Source: Chrysophaeum taylorii (lineage: Eukaryota > Sar > Pelagophyceae > Pelagomonadales > Pelagomonadaceae). From it: a DNA stretch of 64,000 bases. The DNA lies in contig JAQMWT010000297.1 in assembly GCA_029834535.1 (NCBI GenBank), forward strand, positions 1-64,000. Reading direction: 5' to 3'. How positions within the stretch are numbered: position 1 is the first letter of the stretch; every line of letters begins with the position of its first letter. Position numbers and translations under genes: made by a program. Under the pieces are notes generated by a model. It saw only the letters and a list, made by a program, of their open reading frames with translations, ran no database searches and was not told where the DNA came from. Positions 1-10,815 of the stretch are shown piece by piece.

Positions 1-1260
1 AGCCGCGCGACGACGACGGACGATTCGGTCCGAGATGACCGAAGCTTCTCGTTAAAAACTACGAGCAAGAGCAATCCAAGTCGAAAGGAGCTCACCCAAA
101 CCAAAATCCCCACAAGAATCGGAGAATTTGACCGAAACGTCGTTAAACTACGGGCCGAAGCCGACAACCGCTTCTAAACCCGGTGTCACCGTTGGTGGCA
201 CGATATGATTTGTCGTCAGCTGACACAACCATCGGTTTTGACGACGCGCCGTAGTTATGTGTGAATCCGATTTACGAGCCCGTGCAGCCGATGACGCCCA
301 CAGTAAGGGACCCGCCGCTGCTACGCTCGATGCTATGAGTTTACCTCCGGACATTCAAGGGATGGCACTTCGTCCCTCCACGATCGATCAACGATGCGTC
401 GCAGAGATTACCTCGAATGATAAAAGCGCGCCTGAGTACACACCCATCGAACGTCGCGTGCCCTTTGGTGGCCATTTTTTGACAGATATGACGTCGGGGA
501 CGACGCCTTCTTCTTTTGCAGGGCCCCCGACGAACCTGCAACGTTTTGCAGATGTTTTATTCTCTTTGACGATGGCAGACATTCGTGTGCCGACATTTTT
601 AGTGACGAGGCGATTGCCGTATTCGAAGCGATGGAGTGGATAATAGGCCGAGTGAAACGGCCGAGAAAATGAATACGAAAGCGGAAGAGATGAAGAATCT
701 TATAACGCAAGAAAACCGCCTTTGGAGCTCAGTGAAAGCGCGGGCGTATTACTCACGAACGAAGAGTTCAAAGATTTTCAGCCTGCATATGATGATGGCT
801 ACGTGATAAAGAAAGATCCCGAACATACTATGAGGGATGAGTATAGCTGCCGCCCGGAATCGAATTTGGATGGGACGATCAGCATGGATAATACGAAGAT
901 GAGCGTACCGACGATACGGATACGAGCTCACTGTTTCCTGAGGAAGAATCCGCCAGAGCAGAAAGAAGTGCAATTCCGACCCCGAGGCACGGATTTATTC
1001 GCCAACGGAGATTTAATTTACGTTTGGTCGGAGTTCTGGCAAGAAGACGACGCGCGTCGATGTTCGATAGACGAGACGATTGAGACAGTTCGGATAGGCT
1101 TGGGAGCACCGTGCTTACAGGGACGATCCAGAGGTACTAGGACCTGCCGAACTGACGCCAGAGAGAGACAAAGATAACAAGAGCCCCAGTCGAAGTTCGC
1201 GCCGGCACAGACGACGCCGATCGCGCGACGACGAATACGACGGAGGCCGACACCAATATA
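1..1260 (+). other. Ty3 copy A left region, poorly resolved
   Basis: No convincing gag domain can be recognised here, although it lies where the end of gag is expected. A stretch near 484-530 is a diverged copy of a GC-rich motif that recurs in the element near 1,814-1,862 and 4,757-4,800. Near 1,190-1,250 an Arg-rich segment followed by an Asp-Asp-Glu-Tyr-Asp-Gly-Gly run matches the end of the gag region of copy B (near 44,920-44,970). It is therefore element DNA, but probably rearranged or old. Confidence 0.5.
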
Positions 1261-2339
1261 ATTTGGTTTTTTTGAGCGCAACGCTCGCGTTTACGACCCC
1301 TTGCGGTCAACAGTTACCATTAGGAGTGATGGTGTACCCGAACACGGACACCCGCACCGACGACGCAGCCGACGCCCTTGCCGCGGCCGCATTCGAAGAT
1401 CTTGCTCGCCCGCCGATGGACGAGCCACCCAACGACGTGCTGACCAATCGTCGGTCTTTGGCACAGATTTATGAGCAGATGTCGAGCGATGAACTCGAAG
1501 ATTCGAGCGAGGAACTCGAAGCTCCACGATACTGGGAAGGCGATTCAGATTTGGAAGATGACGAAGCTACACCTTGTGAACCAGTGTCCGCGATAACGTT
1601 ATTTGACGAGTCGTCCACTGACGACCCACCGTTTATTTTTGACGAGGAAGCCCTCGATGACATCGGCTTATCTTTGGACCCTCCAGAGACGACCGCTGGC
1701 GACCGAACTGTCTGTGAGCCAGACATGGATTTCTGCAGTGATCGCTTGTGCGCTCATTCGCCTCACGAGACGATGACCACCGCGAGTGATGCAGACGACG
1801 ATCTTACGATAGAGTTGACGTCGGGGACGACGCCATCTTTTCCTGCGGACCCCCCCGAAACGGTTTCGGTTACTACGGATCGAGCCACGGATACGCCGCC
1901 GGAAGAAAAGGATAGATTTAAGAAGAAGATTAGCAGCGTTCTCGAGTGGGACGAAGACGAGCCGACGTGGAACCTGCAGGATTGGTGGACGAGAACTCAG
2001 AACTTCTTGCTAAAGAAGCCACCAGAACAACCGCTCAGCTACGGACTCGAAACCGCAGCCGACGCGGAACCGATCGCCGATGATGGTGATGATCAACCGA
2101 GGACGAATAAATTTACAGATGCATTCTGGAAAGACGAAAGGAATGATTTATGGGAGGGGTCCTTTGCTTCCGTGAACTACGAAGACCAGGATCCGCTACC
2201 AGCACTGATTCCCTCTGAGATTGTCTTGGAGGAAGAGCGGAAGCCGCCAGATAAAGAGGCTGCCGCGAGCGTTACGTCGATGACGCCAACAACAGATGAT
2301 ACGAAAGCTCAAGCCGCGGTATCGATGCCCAACCCCGGA

Positions 2340-3390
2340 GATGAGCGAGTCAGAGCCCGATGTGCTCGCATTTCGTTGACACCGCGAGACGGCAAGACGA
2401 TCGAATATGATTTGGTTACCCTCAGTTGTTTAGATACGGGTACTCTTACGTTTATAGCCTGTCACATCTACAGGAATCGTGACGGACAGAAATTCTCGAC
2501 GACCATCAGTGTCGATGGAATGGCAGATGTTGCTTGTATTTGCCGAGAAATGGTCAGAAAGTTGGCCAAAGATCAGTTGATTTTCGATGAAGGCGAACTT
2601 CCGATTAAGCGCAAGCTGTACGGATCAGGGTTGAATACGACGACGATCTTTCGTTGGATCGCGATTCGGGTCGCCCTCGCCGACAACATCGCTGCCCCCT
2701 TTGTCGCTATTGTAGCCGATACGAACTATCTGTTCCTGTTGGGAGGGCGCGATATACGAGTTTTAGGAGCCATCGTGGATTTTCCCCATGATCGGATCTG
2801 TTTTTGTCGAACCCAAGTCGTCTACGGACGCAAGAAGATTAAAGTTAAGGATGAACGAGTCGATGCACCAATCGTGACCTTTCGGGCTATTTACGATCGA
2901 AATCCGATAACCGTACCGATTTACAATCATCAACACGATGCCTTTCGGCAGAGTCTCGACCTGGTCCAGACTCGAGTTTACGCTCGTTTGAGCACGATTA
3001 AAGATCTCCGAAGCCCGCCGCCGGAACGTAAGGTAGCCTTGGCTACGCGGGGACATGCTACGACCACATTCTCCCCAGCTCCGGGAGAAGACACGCGAGA
3101 AGTAATAGCTTATGCTGCGCGCACGCTTCAAATCGAGCCCGGTCGAACGTACAATCTACCGGTTATTTTGTCGAAACCTATGGAAAGAGGACAGGTTTTC
3201 GTCGCTACGTTTGCTGAGAACGAGCAGTTGGGAGTTGTCGAAGGAATGTGTTCTTCTTGCGAAGAGCACGACCGGTCCGCTGCTCGGGTTGCGGTTACTG
3301 CCGCGGAAGAAGTGCCGGCGGTCGTCACTCAAGGCGAAGTCCTCGCGATTGGCGGTACCGTTAGGTACGAAGATGAGTTGAACGTCTCTA
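2340..3390 (+). pseudogene. Ty3 copy A: aspartic protease-like part plus beta-rich linker domain (fossil)
   Basis: A D-T-G triplet in the context SCLDTGTLTF and a downstream LLGGRDIRVLGAIVDF stretch match the active-site and flap-side pattern of retroviral-type proteases, where a motif like 'ILGxD.L...xAxID' is usual. About 100 codons later comes a module beginning IEPGRTYNLPVIL and ending near TQGEVLAIGG. It resembles the beta-rich segment that follows protease in many Ty3 elements. The homologous parts of copy B lie near 45,690-46,720. The protease would cleave the Gag-Pol polyprotein; this is known for the family and not tested here. Confidence 0.65.
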
Positions 3391-3679
3391 CGATCAACGA
3401 ACTTACGAAAGAATGTGAAGAAGGATACGACAAGGGGAACCTTTCTTTCACCGTTTCTGTCGCTAGTCGCTTGACGCGATGCGAAAAATCTCCCCCGCCG
3501 ATGCTGCTGAGCACGGTGCAGAAGGACGCTACGACCGCTATGGCGGACAAGTCCACCCTCAAACGACCCGAAGGCAGCGACGATTTCGCTCGAAGGTCGG
3601 AAGAAGATGAAAAGAAATGCCGCGAGATCACCGAAGCGGAGATCCGCCGCCGATACGAAAAGGTTCAATGGCTTCCAAT

Positions 3680-4400
3680 CACTTATCGCAAGGTGGTGAT
3701 GCTGTTCAGTGGAGCCGGGGCAGTACTTTAGGTCTCCAACGAGCCAACGAAATGTGTGGGACGTCGTTTCGAGTCGTGCTAGCACTCGATGCGTCGGACA
3801 CCGCCAACCAGATCCACCACAAGAACTTTCCGAATATTCCTGTGGTGCAGCACACACTGTGTGGTCGCTATGTTACAACCTTACGGTTGATCGAATCTTA
3901 TTTACCCTACGCGGAATGGTCGTCGTCGATGTGTGTCGCGTCGCCACCCTGCGTACACTCCGCTCTGTGCAACTTGACCTCCAGAGATGTTGGGAAAGGA
4001 GTCACCGCTACCCACTGGACGATGAAATTATGCAAGATGGCTGGTTTCTTCATGTGGTTGATAGAGCAGGAGGCTTCGATTATTTCTTACGTTGCACGTT
4101 TGCACCCTTACGTGTACGTCGCCAATTTTTACGACATAACGCCCAGTTTGATGAGCTGTCGCGTGCGATTGTTGGTTTCCAGCCATCCGCTCCATTTGCG
4201 CGCAGTTCCAAAGACTTGCAAGAATATGCAGCAAGAGTTCGCCGCAGCACTTGGCTACGCCGACGAACGACATTTACTTCAGATGAACAATTTAGGATCA
4301 TCACGAGCCGCGACAGACGCAGCTTATACCGTTGCGCGTGTCCCGCTTCGCGTAGGACCGCACCGTTCCGATTACAGATCTCTGAATCTGAAAATGACTT
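3680..4400 (+). pseudogene. Ty3 copy A: cytosine-C5 DNA methyltransferase-like part (fossil)
   Basis: The segment matches the methyltransferase-like part of copy B, which is described in full there. Visible here are the AdoMet-binding-loop region near 3,700 (motif I-like), an SPPC-type catalytic-loop motif near 3,945 (ASPPCVHSAL), and an SxRVRLLVSS stretch near 4,155 that resembles motif VIII (QxRxR). The domain sits between the protease-linker module and reverse transcriptase. It is unusual for a Ty3 element, and finding it in two diverged copies at the same place argues that it belongs to the family and is not a chance insertion. Confidence 0.7.
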
Positions 4401-5149
4401 CGGAGTTGCTGACGATGCCCCTTGATTTTGATTGGGCCGGCTTCTCCAGGACGACCTCGTTGAAACACTTGGCGTCCGTCGTGCCACCAGACACGATGAC
4501 CTTATTAGTACTCGATCTGCACAACTCTGTGACCAAGGATTTTCACCTGAGCGGCGAAGCTTTGCCGTCAGCGTTGAGTCCTGCAGACCGAGCGTTTGAT
4601 TATTATTTGCAAATTGATGAAACCACCCTTCGTCACGTACAAGTTCCGCTGTTAAACACGCGCACACGTGTCGTAAGATGGGTGTCGACTGATGATCTCC
4701 AAGATCGCACCAAATGGAAACCTCCAGAGGTACCGTTGATTCCGCCTACAACGGATGAGCCGGGGACGTCTCATGCTTCTTCTGCTGGGCCCCCCGACAA
4801 CCAAATTTGGACGTTCCGCCAGATCCTGAGCGAGATCGGGAACCGAAGATTAAGAGCGAGCCGAGTGTTCGTGTCAAAGGCGAGAGGATCAACAAAAGCC
4901 ACCCGGAAGTGAGACTAAAATATGAGAAAAAGTTCGATGTGCCATGGAAAGATGCGCCGCGCGATGCTGAGGGTGCACCGCTGCCGCAAACTCCCGAGCA
5001 TGTCAAGGATAATGAAGCTATGAAAGTTCAAGTTCCTACGAAGGAAGAAGTTGACAAGGTTGTTCAGGAGCTGGGAATTCCTGACAATCCGCACTTAGAT
5101 GACGAGGCGAAACTGATGCTCCGTCACTGTGTGCAATATTCGTGGGCCT

Positions 5150-6540
5150 TTATCGACCCGATTATGAGACCTGTGGACTCACCTCCTGTGTCGCTACGAT
5201 TCAAAGACGCGAATCCGCGACAGATTAAGATGACGCCCTACCGATTGACGCCTGCGAAGCTCGATTGTCTCCGCAAGCAGATCAGCGAGTGGTGCCGGGA
5301 TGGAGTCATTCGTCCGGCCAACTCACCTTGGGGCTTTCCTGTGTTGATGCTTCCAAAGAAAGGAGCTGAGATTGGAACGTCAAACGCGTTCCGTGCTGCA
5401 GTTGACTTACGTCAGCTCAACGATCAATTGGTCAATGACAGTTGGCCGAACATTCGACAAGATGATGCTTTAGCTTTTCTCGCCATGAGACGATGGCGGA
5501 TATGCATTGATATTAGATGGGGATACCACAACCTTCGTTTGGATCCGGCAGCGCAGGACGCTGTCACGATGGTTAGCCCACTTGGCGCTCATAGTTTCTT
5601 GCGATTACCTCTAGGTGTGAAGACGGCCGGAGCTCTTTTCTGCAAGCAAATGGCGAGCGACCTTTCGAAATGGATGTATCAAGACTTGGTTGCGTTTGTT
5701 GACGATATTATGATGGGATCCGACGATCTTCATCGACATTTACAAGTTTTGATCGAAGTGATGTGTCATTTGGCACAGAGAGGGTACAGCGGTCGAACCG
5801 CGAAGTTCCACCTTCTCAAGGATGATATAGAATTTCTGGGGCACATTTCTACCCCAGAAGGCTTGAAGCCGAATCCGAAGACGCTGGAAGCACTGCAGAA
5901 GATGCCGATTCCAGGTACTTTGCCGAATACTTCCCCGAAGACCTATATACGCTCTTTCATCGGCATGAGTAATTACTGCCGGCGATATGTGAAGGGCTAC
6001 TCGAAGATCGTGGAACCGCTGAGATGACTATGCCTCGAAGGTGTAAAGTTCGAGTGGACGCCCGAATGTCAGAAAGCCTGGGATACGATTATTGAAGCTC
6101 TGGTTGATTCCAGAGGAGTCTACCACCCCGATTATGATCTGCCTTTTCAGATCCGATCCGGTGCTTCCAAGGATGGACTTGGCGCATATCTCTTCCAGAT
6201 TGTCGAAGTCAAGGACGATGCCGGCAGAGTGACTCGAGAAGAACGAGTGATTGAATATTGGAGCCGAGCTGTGCCTAAGGAGATGCGCAATTACGAGCCC
6301 CGTCGGCTAGAGCTGCTGGCAGTTATACTTTCTCTAGAGCACTTTCGAGCCTACATCGAAGGGCACCGTACTGTTTTGGAGACCGATCACCGAAATTTGA
6401 CGTTTTTACGTAAGGCGACGCACTCGTCTGGGCAGCTTGCTCGGTGGGCGATGCGTCTCGCCAATTTTGACCCTGAACTTGGTTACAAGCCGGGAAAGTC
6501 ACCGGGAATGAGTATCCCTGACTGTCTCTCCCGCAACCCG
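5150..6540 (+). pseudogene. Ty3 copy A: reverse transcriptase and RNase H parts (fossil)
   Basis: Reverse transcriptase is recognised by the substrate-loop segment SPWGFPVLMLPKKG, the AVDLRQLN motif, a GVKTAGALF motif and the catalytic FVDDIMMGS box (usual form YVDD or FVDD). RNase H follows with a SGASKDGLGAYLFQ-type first motif, ELLAVILSLEHFR and TDHRNLTFL. The arrangement is that of the Ty3/gypsy pol. The part is closely similar to copies B (48,495-49,735) and C (54,200-55,600). Confidence 0.92.
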
Positions 6541-6843
6541 ATAGATCATGTCATCGAGACTGACGAGTTTGGAGAACCTTTGAACCACGCTTATTTGGTG
6601 TTCCAAGAGCTTCCCCGACCTGTTGATGACCGAGGAGTTCCCGCCTCCGGCTGCCACTTCATAATGTCGTTTATTACGACCGAACTGCTGGAAGACGAGG
6701 AAGAAAATCCCGAAAAGGATCCGATGAAATTGGCTACGTCTCACGCTACGAGACAACGTCGGAAGAACCGTGCGCGCGATGAGCCACAGATCTTCAAGGA
6801 CGCAGCCGCTTACTAAGATTATATCGATAAGATACCCGATAAT

Positions 6844-8556
6844 ATGACGCTCGCTGAGATCGCACGTGAGCAAGAATCTGATGCTGCTTGCGAGGATATT
6901 CGCTACCGAATGGCCCAAGGTCAGACGCCGCGACGTTCCCGAGCGAACGAACGATTCGAAGTCGTTAAAGACGTTCTTTACCGCATTTCTGCTGATTTGC
7001 ACCCGATGATTGTTGCACTTGCTACGTTGCGCAAGAGCATTATTCGACTCTACCATGACACTCCGGTTAACGGTGGTCATATGGGACGTCACAGTACCGT
7101 CCAGGCTATCCAAGAACGATTTTGGTGGCCTCACATGTCGAACGAAGTTGGAGTCTTCATTGCTGAATGTTTAGTTTGCCAGGAAGCTCGCACGCCTGAG
7201 CCGAAACGAGCTGGACTCTTGCAGCAGCCCGCCTACGATGGTGATGGTGCTGTTCTTTGCATGGATTTATTTGGACCCTTGCCCAGCGCTGGTCCCGAGA
7301 CGTATCTTCTAGTATCTTGTGATCCGTTCTCGCATTTCTTGATTCTGGGTGTTTTGGACGATAAGACTGCTGAGTCTGTCCTCGAGTCTTTAGTCATTAA
7401 CATTCTCCTCAAGGGCTACTTGCCCCAGATGATTCGTACCGACAACGGTAAAGAGTTCGTGAACAAGTTGATGCGCGAGTTTTGCCATCTCTTCAACACA
7501 CGATACCAAACTACGATTCACTATCATGCCCAGTCGAACCCGGCTGAGCGTGTCAACCGATTTATCAAGGCCTTCCTCCGTGCTTGCCTTCAGGGCCGGA
7601 ACATCACGGATTGGCCTGACTTTGCTCATTATATTGCGTTTTGCTACAACCGCAAGTTTATTTCAGGCACGCAGATTTCTCCCTTTATGCTGCGCCTGAA
7701 CCGTCAGCCGATGCTGCCGACAGACTACACACTTATGGACTTTGATACACGATTATTGCCGAAGACACGCTCTGATGCGGTCGCCGAAACTCGTGAGCGA
7801 TTGAAGTATTATACGAAGATCGTCCGCGAGGCTCGTGATAAAGCTTTGAAGAAACAACGATTGGCTTACAATGCTGATCATGTTGATGTTGAATACAAGG
7901 AAGGATCGCACGTTTTGCTCTACATTCCTTTCCTTCAGAACAAACCTCGACCGGAATGGCGAGGGCCGTTTATTATCAAGGAACGCCTTTCCCCGGTCAC
8001 CTAGAGGATTGAGTCTCTCGACTCTCCGCCCGAAGAACGACGTGCTCATGTTAGTCAGATCACGCCTGTGATGGTACCTCCGATCGTTGATCAAGCCATC
8101 CGCAAACCCGAAGAAACCTTCCGTGATGATTATCAGCACGGTAAGTTTGTTGTTTTCCGGATTCCCGACCGGAAGTGCTCTGATTGGCGCAAGAAGATTT
8201 ATGTTGCTGAAGTTTACGAGCCTTACGATTACCAAAATGATCGTGTTGCTCTACATTTCTATTCCGATTTGGGTCCGAACGATGATGTGGCTTATTTCAA
8301 GCCGACCTCTCACCTTTCGCACCGCAAGCTCAAGCCCGAGTTCAAGGACGTTGAAGGTCAAAGTTTCACCGACAAGTCCAGAGTTTCTTTCAACACAACT
8401 CCTTGTGTCACAGATTTCGCTCCGCACGAGATTGATGTGTTGATCCCCAAGTTTACTTTACGCAGTGGCCGAGTTCCTGAACCGGTCATCACCCGCGTTT
8501 ACCAGAAGATTCGTTCACGAGATGCTCGTAAGGCGAAGCCGCGCTCCTCGCGCTAG
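6844..8556 (+). pseudogene. Ty3 copy A: integrase with GPF-type module and C-terminal extension (fossil)
   Basis: A zinc-binding H-H-C-C region (LYHDTPVNGGHMGRH followed by CLVCQEA) precedes the catalytic core, with CMDLFGPLP, IRTDNGKEFVNK and an NPAERVNRFIK segment supplying the D, D and E positions. A WRGPFIIKERLSPVTY stretch is the GPF/Y module of Ty3 integrases. Beyond it is an unusual extension of about 160 residues (8,068-8,556) with a conserved WRKKIYVAEVYEP ... VALHFYSDLGP core, perhaps a small SH3-like or chromo-like barrel. The extension is also present in copies B and C. Confidence 0.88.
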
Positions 8557-8596
8557 CACCTCGCTGGGGCAGCTCGAATTCTTACCAGGGGAGTCC

Positions 8597-8932
8597 CGTG
8601 GCGGCAACTCCCGCCTCCTAAGGCTTACCCCTCTTCTAGGCCCCCCCTTATCAGGGGCACCCTACTCCGTTGTGATGATGTCAGTTTTCTTTATGACATC
8701 ATCTTCCTTTTCCATGACATGTGTCACCCTGATTTCTGTGTTTCGATATACCTTGATCATAAAGCAACAACCGATCCTCAAGTTCTGAGGACCAGGCACG
8801 GAAGTTGTTTGTGGTTGTGTGGCGGGAGAACGGCCATCCTCGTCCAGTGACTCCACCAAGTGCACGGACGCGAGCGGCGAGCCAGGATTCGAAGGCACGC
8901 CAGGTAGCCCCTAAAATTCTCCTTACGCCATA
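8597..8932 (+). repeat. Ty3 copy A 3' LTR
   Basis: About 336 bp begin at GTGGCGGCAACTCCCGCC, just after the end of the pol region, and end near CTTACGCCATA. The stretch aligns by eye along its whole length with both LTRs of copy C. It includes a direct repeat of GACATCATCTTCC-type sequence and CAGGCACGGAAGTTGTTTG. No matching 5' LTR lies in the window. Confidence 0.8.
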
Positions 8933-10815
8933 GGACGTCCCGAAAGCCGTTACGGTCTCTTCCGTCAGCATGCGGCGTCGCCTCCCCGTGTTCAAAACGC
9001 CGCCGCCCCGCTGGCGAGTTTCATCGGGAACCTTTCACTTTGCCGTTAATTTTTAGTCCCGCTGCAATGCGCGACGAAGTCATTACTTGTTATTTCCATA
9101 CGCGCCGCCCGCCGCCGCGCGTCCAACCCTGCCTCGCACGTCCTCCACTCTCCCCCCGACCTTGGTTCGGGCATCTACGCTTCGACTGTCGCCGCCCGGT
9201 TTCCTATGTCGGCAACGCCTCGTTCTGCGCTTGATGGCTGTGGTCCTAGACCGCTCTCTACGTGGCCAGCGACGGATCCGCGCGTGTGTCCACACACGGT
9301 GAGGGCGGAACTGCCGCAGCTATTTTCGATCCTTTGGCCCCCGCGCCTCTACACTTTCGCTTTGCGGGTCGCTCCCGGTTCTGGGACTCTATCTGCGCAT
9401 CGTGCTGAGGTCATTCATGGGCATCTATGCAGCACGAGCTGCACTTTGGTCCCTACGTGATGTATACTCCGTCGGTTGGTTACCTGTGAAGAGCTGTTCT
9501 TGACAATAAAGGCGCTGTGCTCGCATATTCTGGCCTCGCGCAGCACGTGTCGGTCATCACATCCAGCGATATTTTGGATGAGATTGCGCACTTCACTCCA
9601 CGCTTAACGACACATTTTGTTTCGTTTGACCTCGAGTGGGTGCGAGGCCACCCGGAACGTCGCAAATCTTCTTCCCAGTTCGCTCACCTTTGTCAAGTCT
9701 CTCCAGCATCTTGCTGATGGCCCTTGCGGCGCGTGGTCGGTGTGGAGCGGGTGCGGATGACACTTCTCGCACGCATTTCTGCAATGGCCGACGTTGGTTT
9801 GCTGTCACCTTCTTCCAGCGGCGCCGTCTGTTTGATGGGGCTTGTTTGCTCCACTTTGCTGACGCAGCTTGGCATTGCGCGCCTTATGAGCCCAGACTTA
9901 TGAGCCTGCCGACGTCCATCCTCTCAGTTTGCTCTTCCGGACATCTTTTGTCGGCCCGTGCAAGTCACATTCATGACGCGTGCCAAGCAGGTTAAGTTCA
10001 GTTCCTCGTGGCGCAATTAGCCACCCGACAGCGCTCTGCTGCCCGGGGGTTTGTTGTCCCTGAAGGCTGAACACGCTGAACTGCGTCCCGGCCGACGAAG
10101 CGAAGAAGCGTACCCGCAAATGCACAGCGTCGCGCCAGACCGCCGCAGCGTCGTCGGGAACAGAGTAAGAACTTCGAACGGCGCAAACAAGAAGCGGTCT
10201 GAGACTTGGGTCGCGTGTTTTTCTGGGCGAAAGAGCAACCTGATGCGACAAGTGAACGCAGAGGACGGCGCTCTTTCTCGATTTGGAAGAGGACGCCCAC
10301 GACTGCGAGACCTATGAAGAACTAGACCTTCGACTCAAAACCCTCGTGAGCCAATGCGCCGGTCTGCAAAAGAAGATCGAACGTCTCGAGGAATGCTATG
10401 AAGGCTCCGAGCAAGCCAGTACGAGCGACTCACCGAGAGAAGCGAAAGAAGACCACGGACGATGACTGCGAGGAAGACGCCGACGAGAGTCTCGACAACG
10501 ACACCTCGCACCTACGCTTGTTCTCAGTCTGAGGTCCCGCTGTTCCACCCGTCGTGCTGCCGCGGCGTCGTCTGCGAAGGCTGCTTACACGCCCCAACCT
10601 CGACAGTGACGACGGCACCCTCACCTGCAGCGAGCGCTTACCCCACTACGGAAACCGCGGACGAGCTCATCCTCGGCCTCCGAGGAGACGACGACACTAC
10701 GACCGAAGAAAGGACAGGTGAAACACGCCCGTCGGATTGTTTTCCTTTAATCCTCGTCGCTCATGGGCGTCGAGTCGACGACGCTTGCTGCGGGCTCGAG
10801 GAGATACAGACTGCT
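8933..10815. other. Intergenic stretch without a supported gene
   Basis: Between the Ty3 3' LTR and the 3' end of the NTPase gene I see no gene that I can defend. Short open frames occur on both strands. One at 10,283-10,465 (+) would encode a heptad-like, Leu/Glu/Lys-rich peptide of 60 residues. Another near 9,517-9,717 has an FDLEWV motif reminiscent of 3'-5' exonucleases but nothing else to support it. The DNA may be decayed copia or host sequence. Confidence 0.4.

Larger units (their letters stand above)
1..8932 (+). mobile_element. Ty3/gypsy LTR retrotransposon, copy A (left end outside window; fossil)
   Basis: Read left to right, the element shows an acidic gag-like/linker region, an aspartic-protease-like part, a cytosine methyltransferase-like part, reverse transcriptase, RNase H, integrase with a C-terminal extension, and a 3' LTR. 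RNase H before integrase is the Ty3 order. Copies B and C in this window are clear relatives; the LTR is of the same type as that of copy C. No 5' LTR is visible, so the start lies before the window. The element looks broken, with roughly four to six interruptions. The methyltransferase insertion between protease and reverse transcriptase is not part of a standard Ty3 element. Confidence 0.9.

Noticed and set aside
9517-9717. FDLEWV motif like a DEDD-type 3'-5' exonuclease
   Set aside because: A single motif in a 66-codon frame, with no further catalytic motifs nearby.
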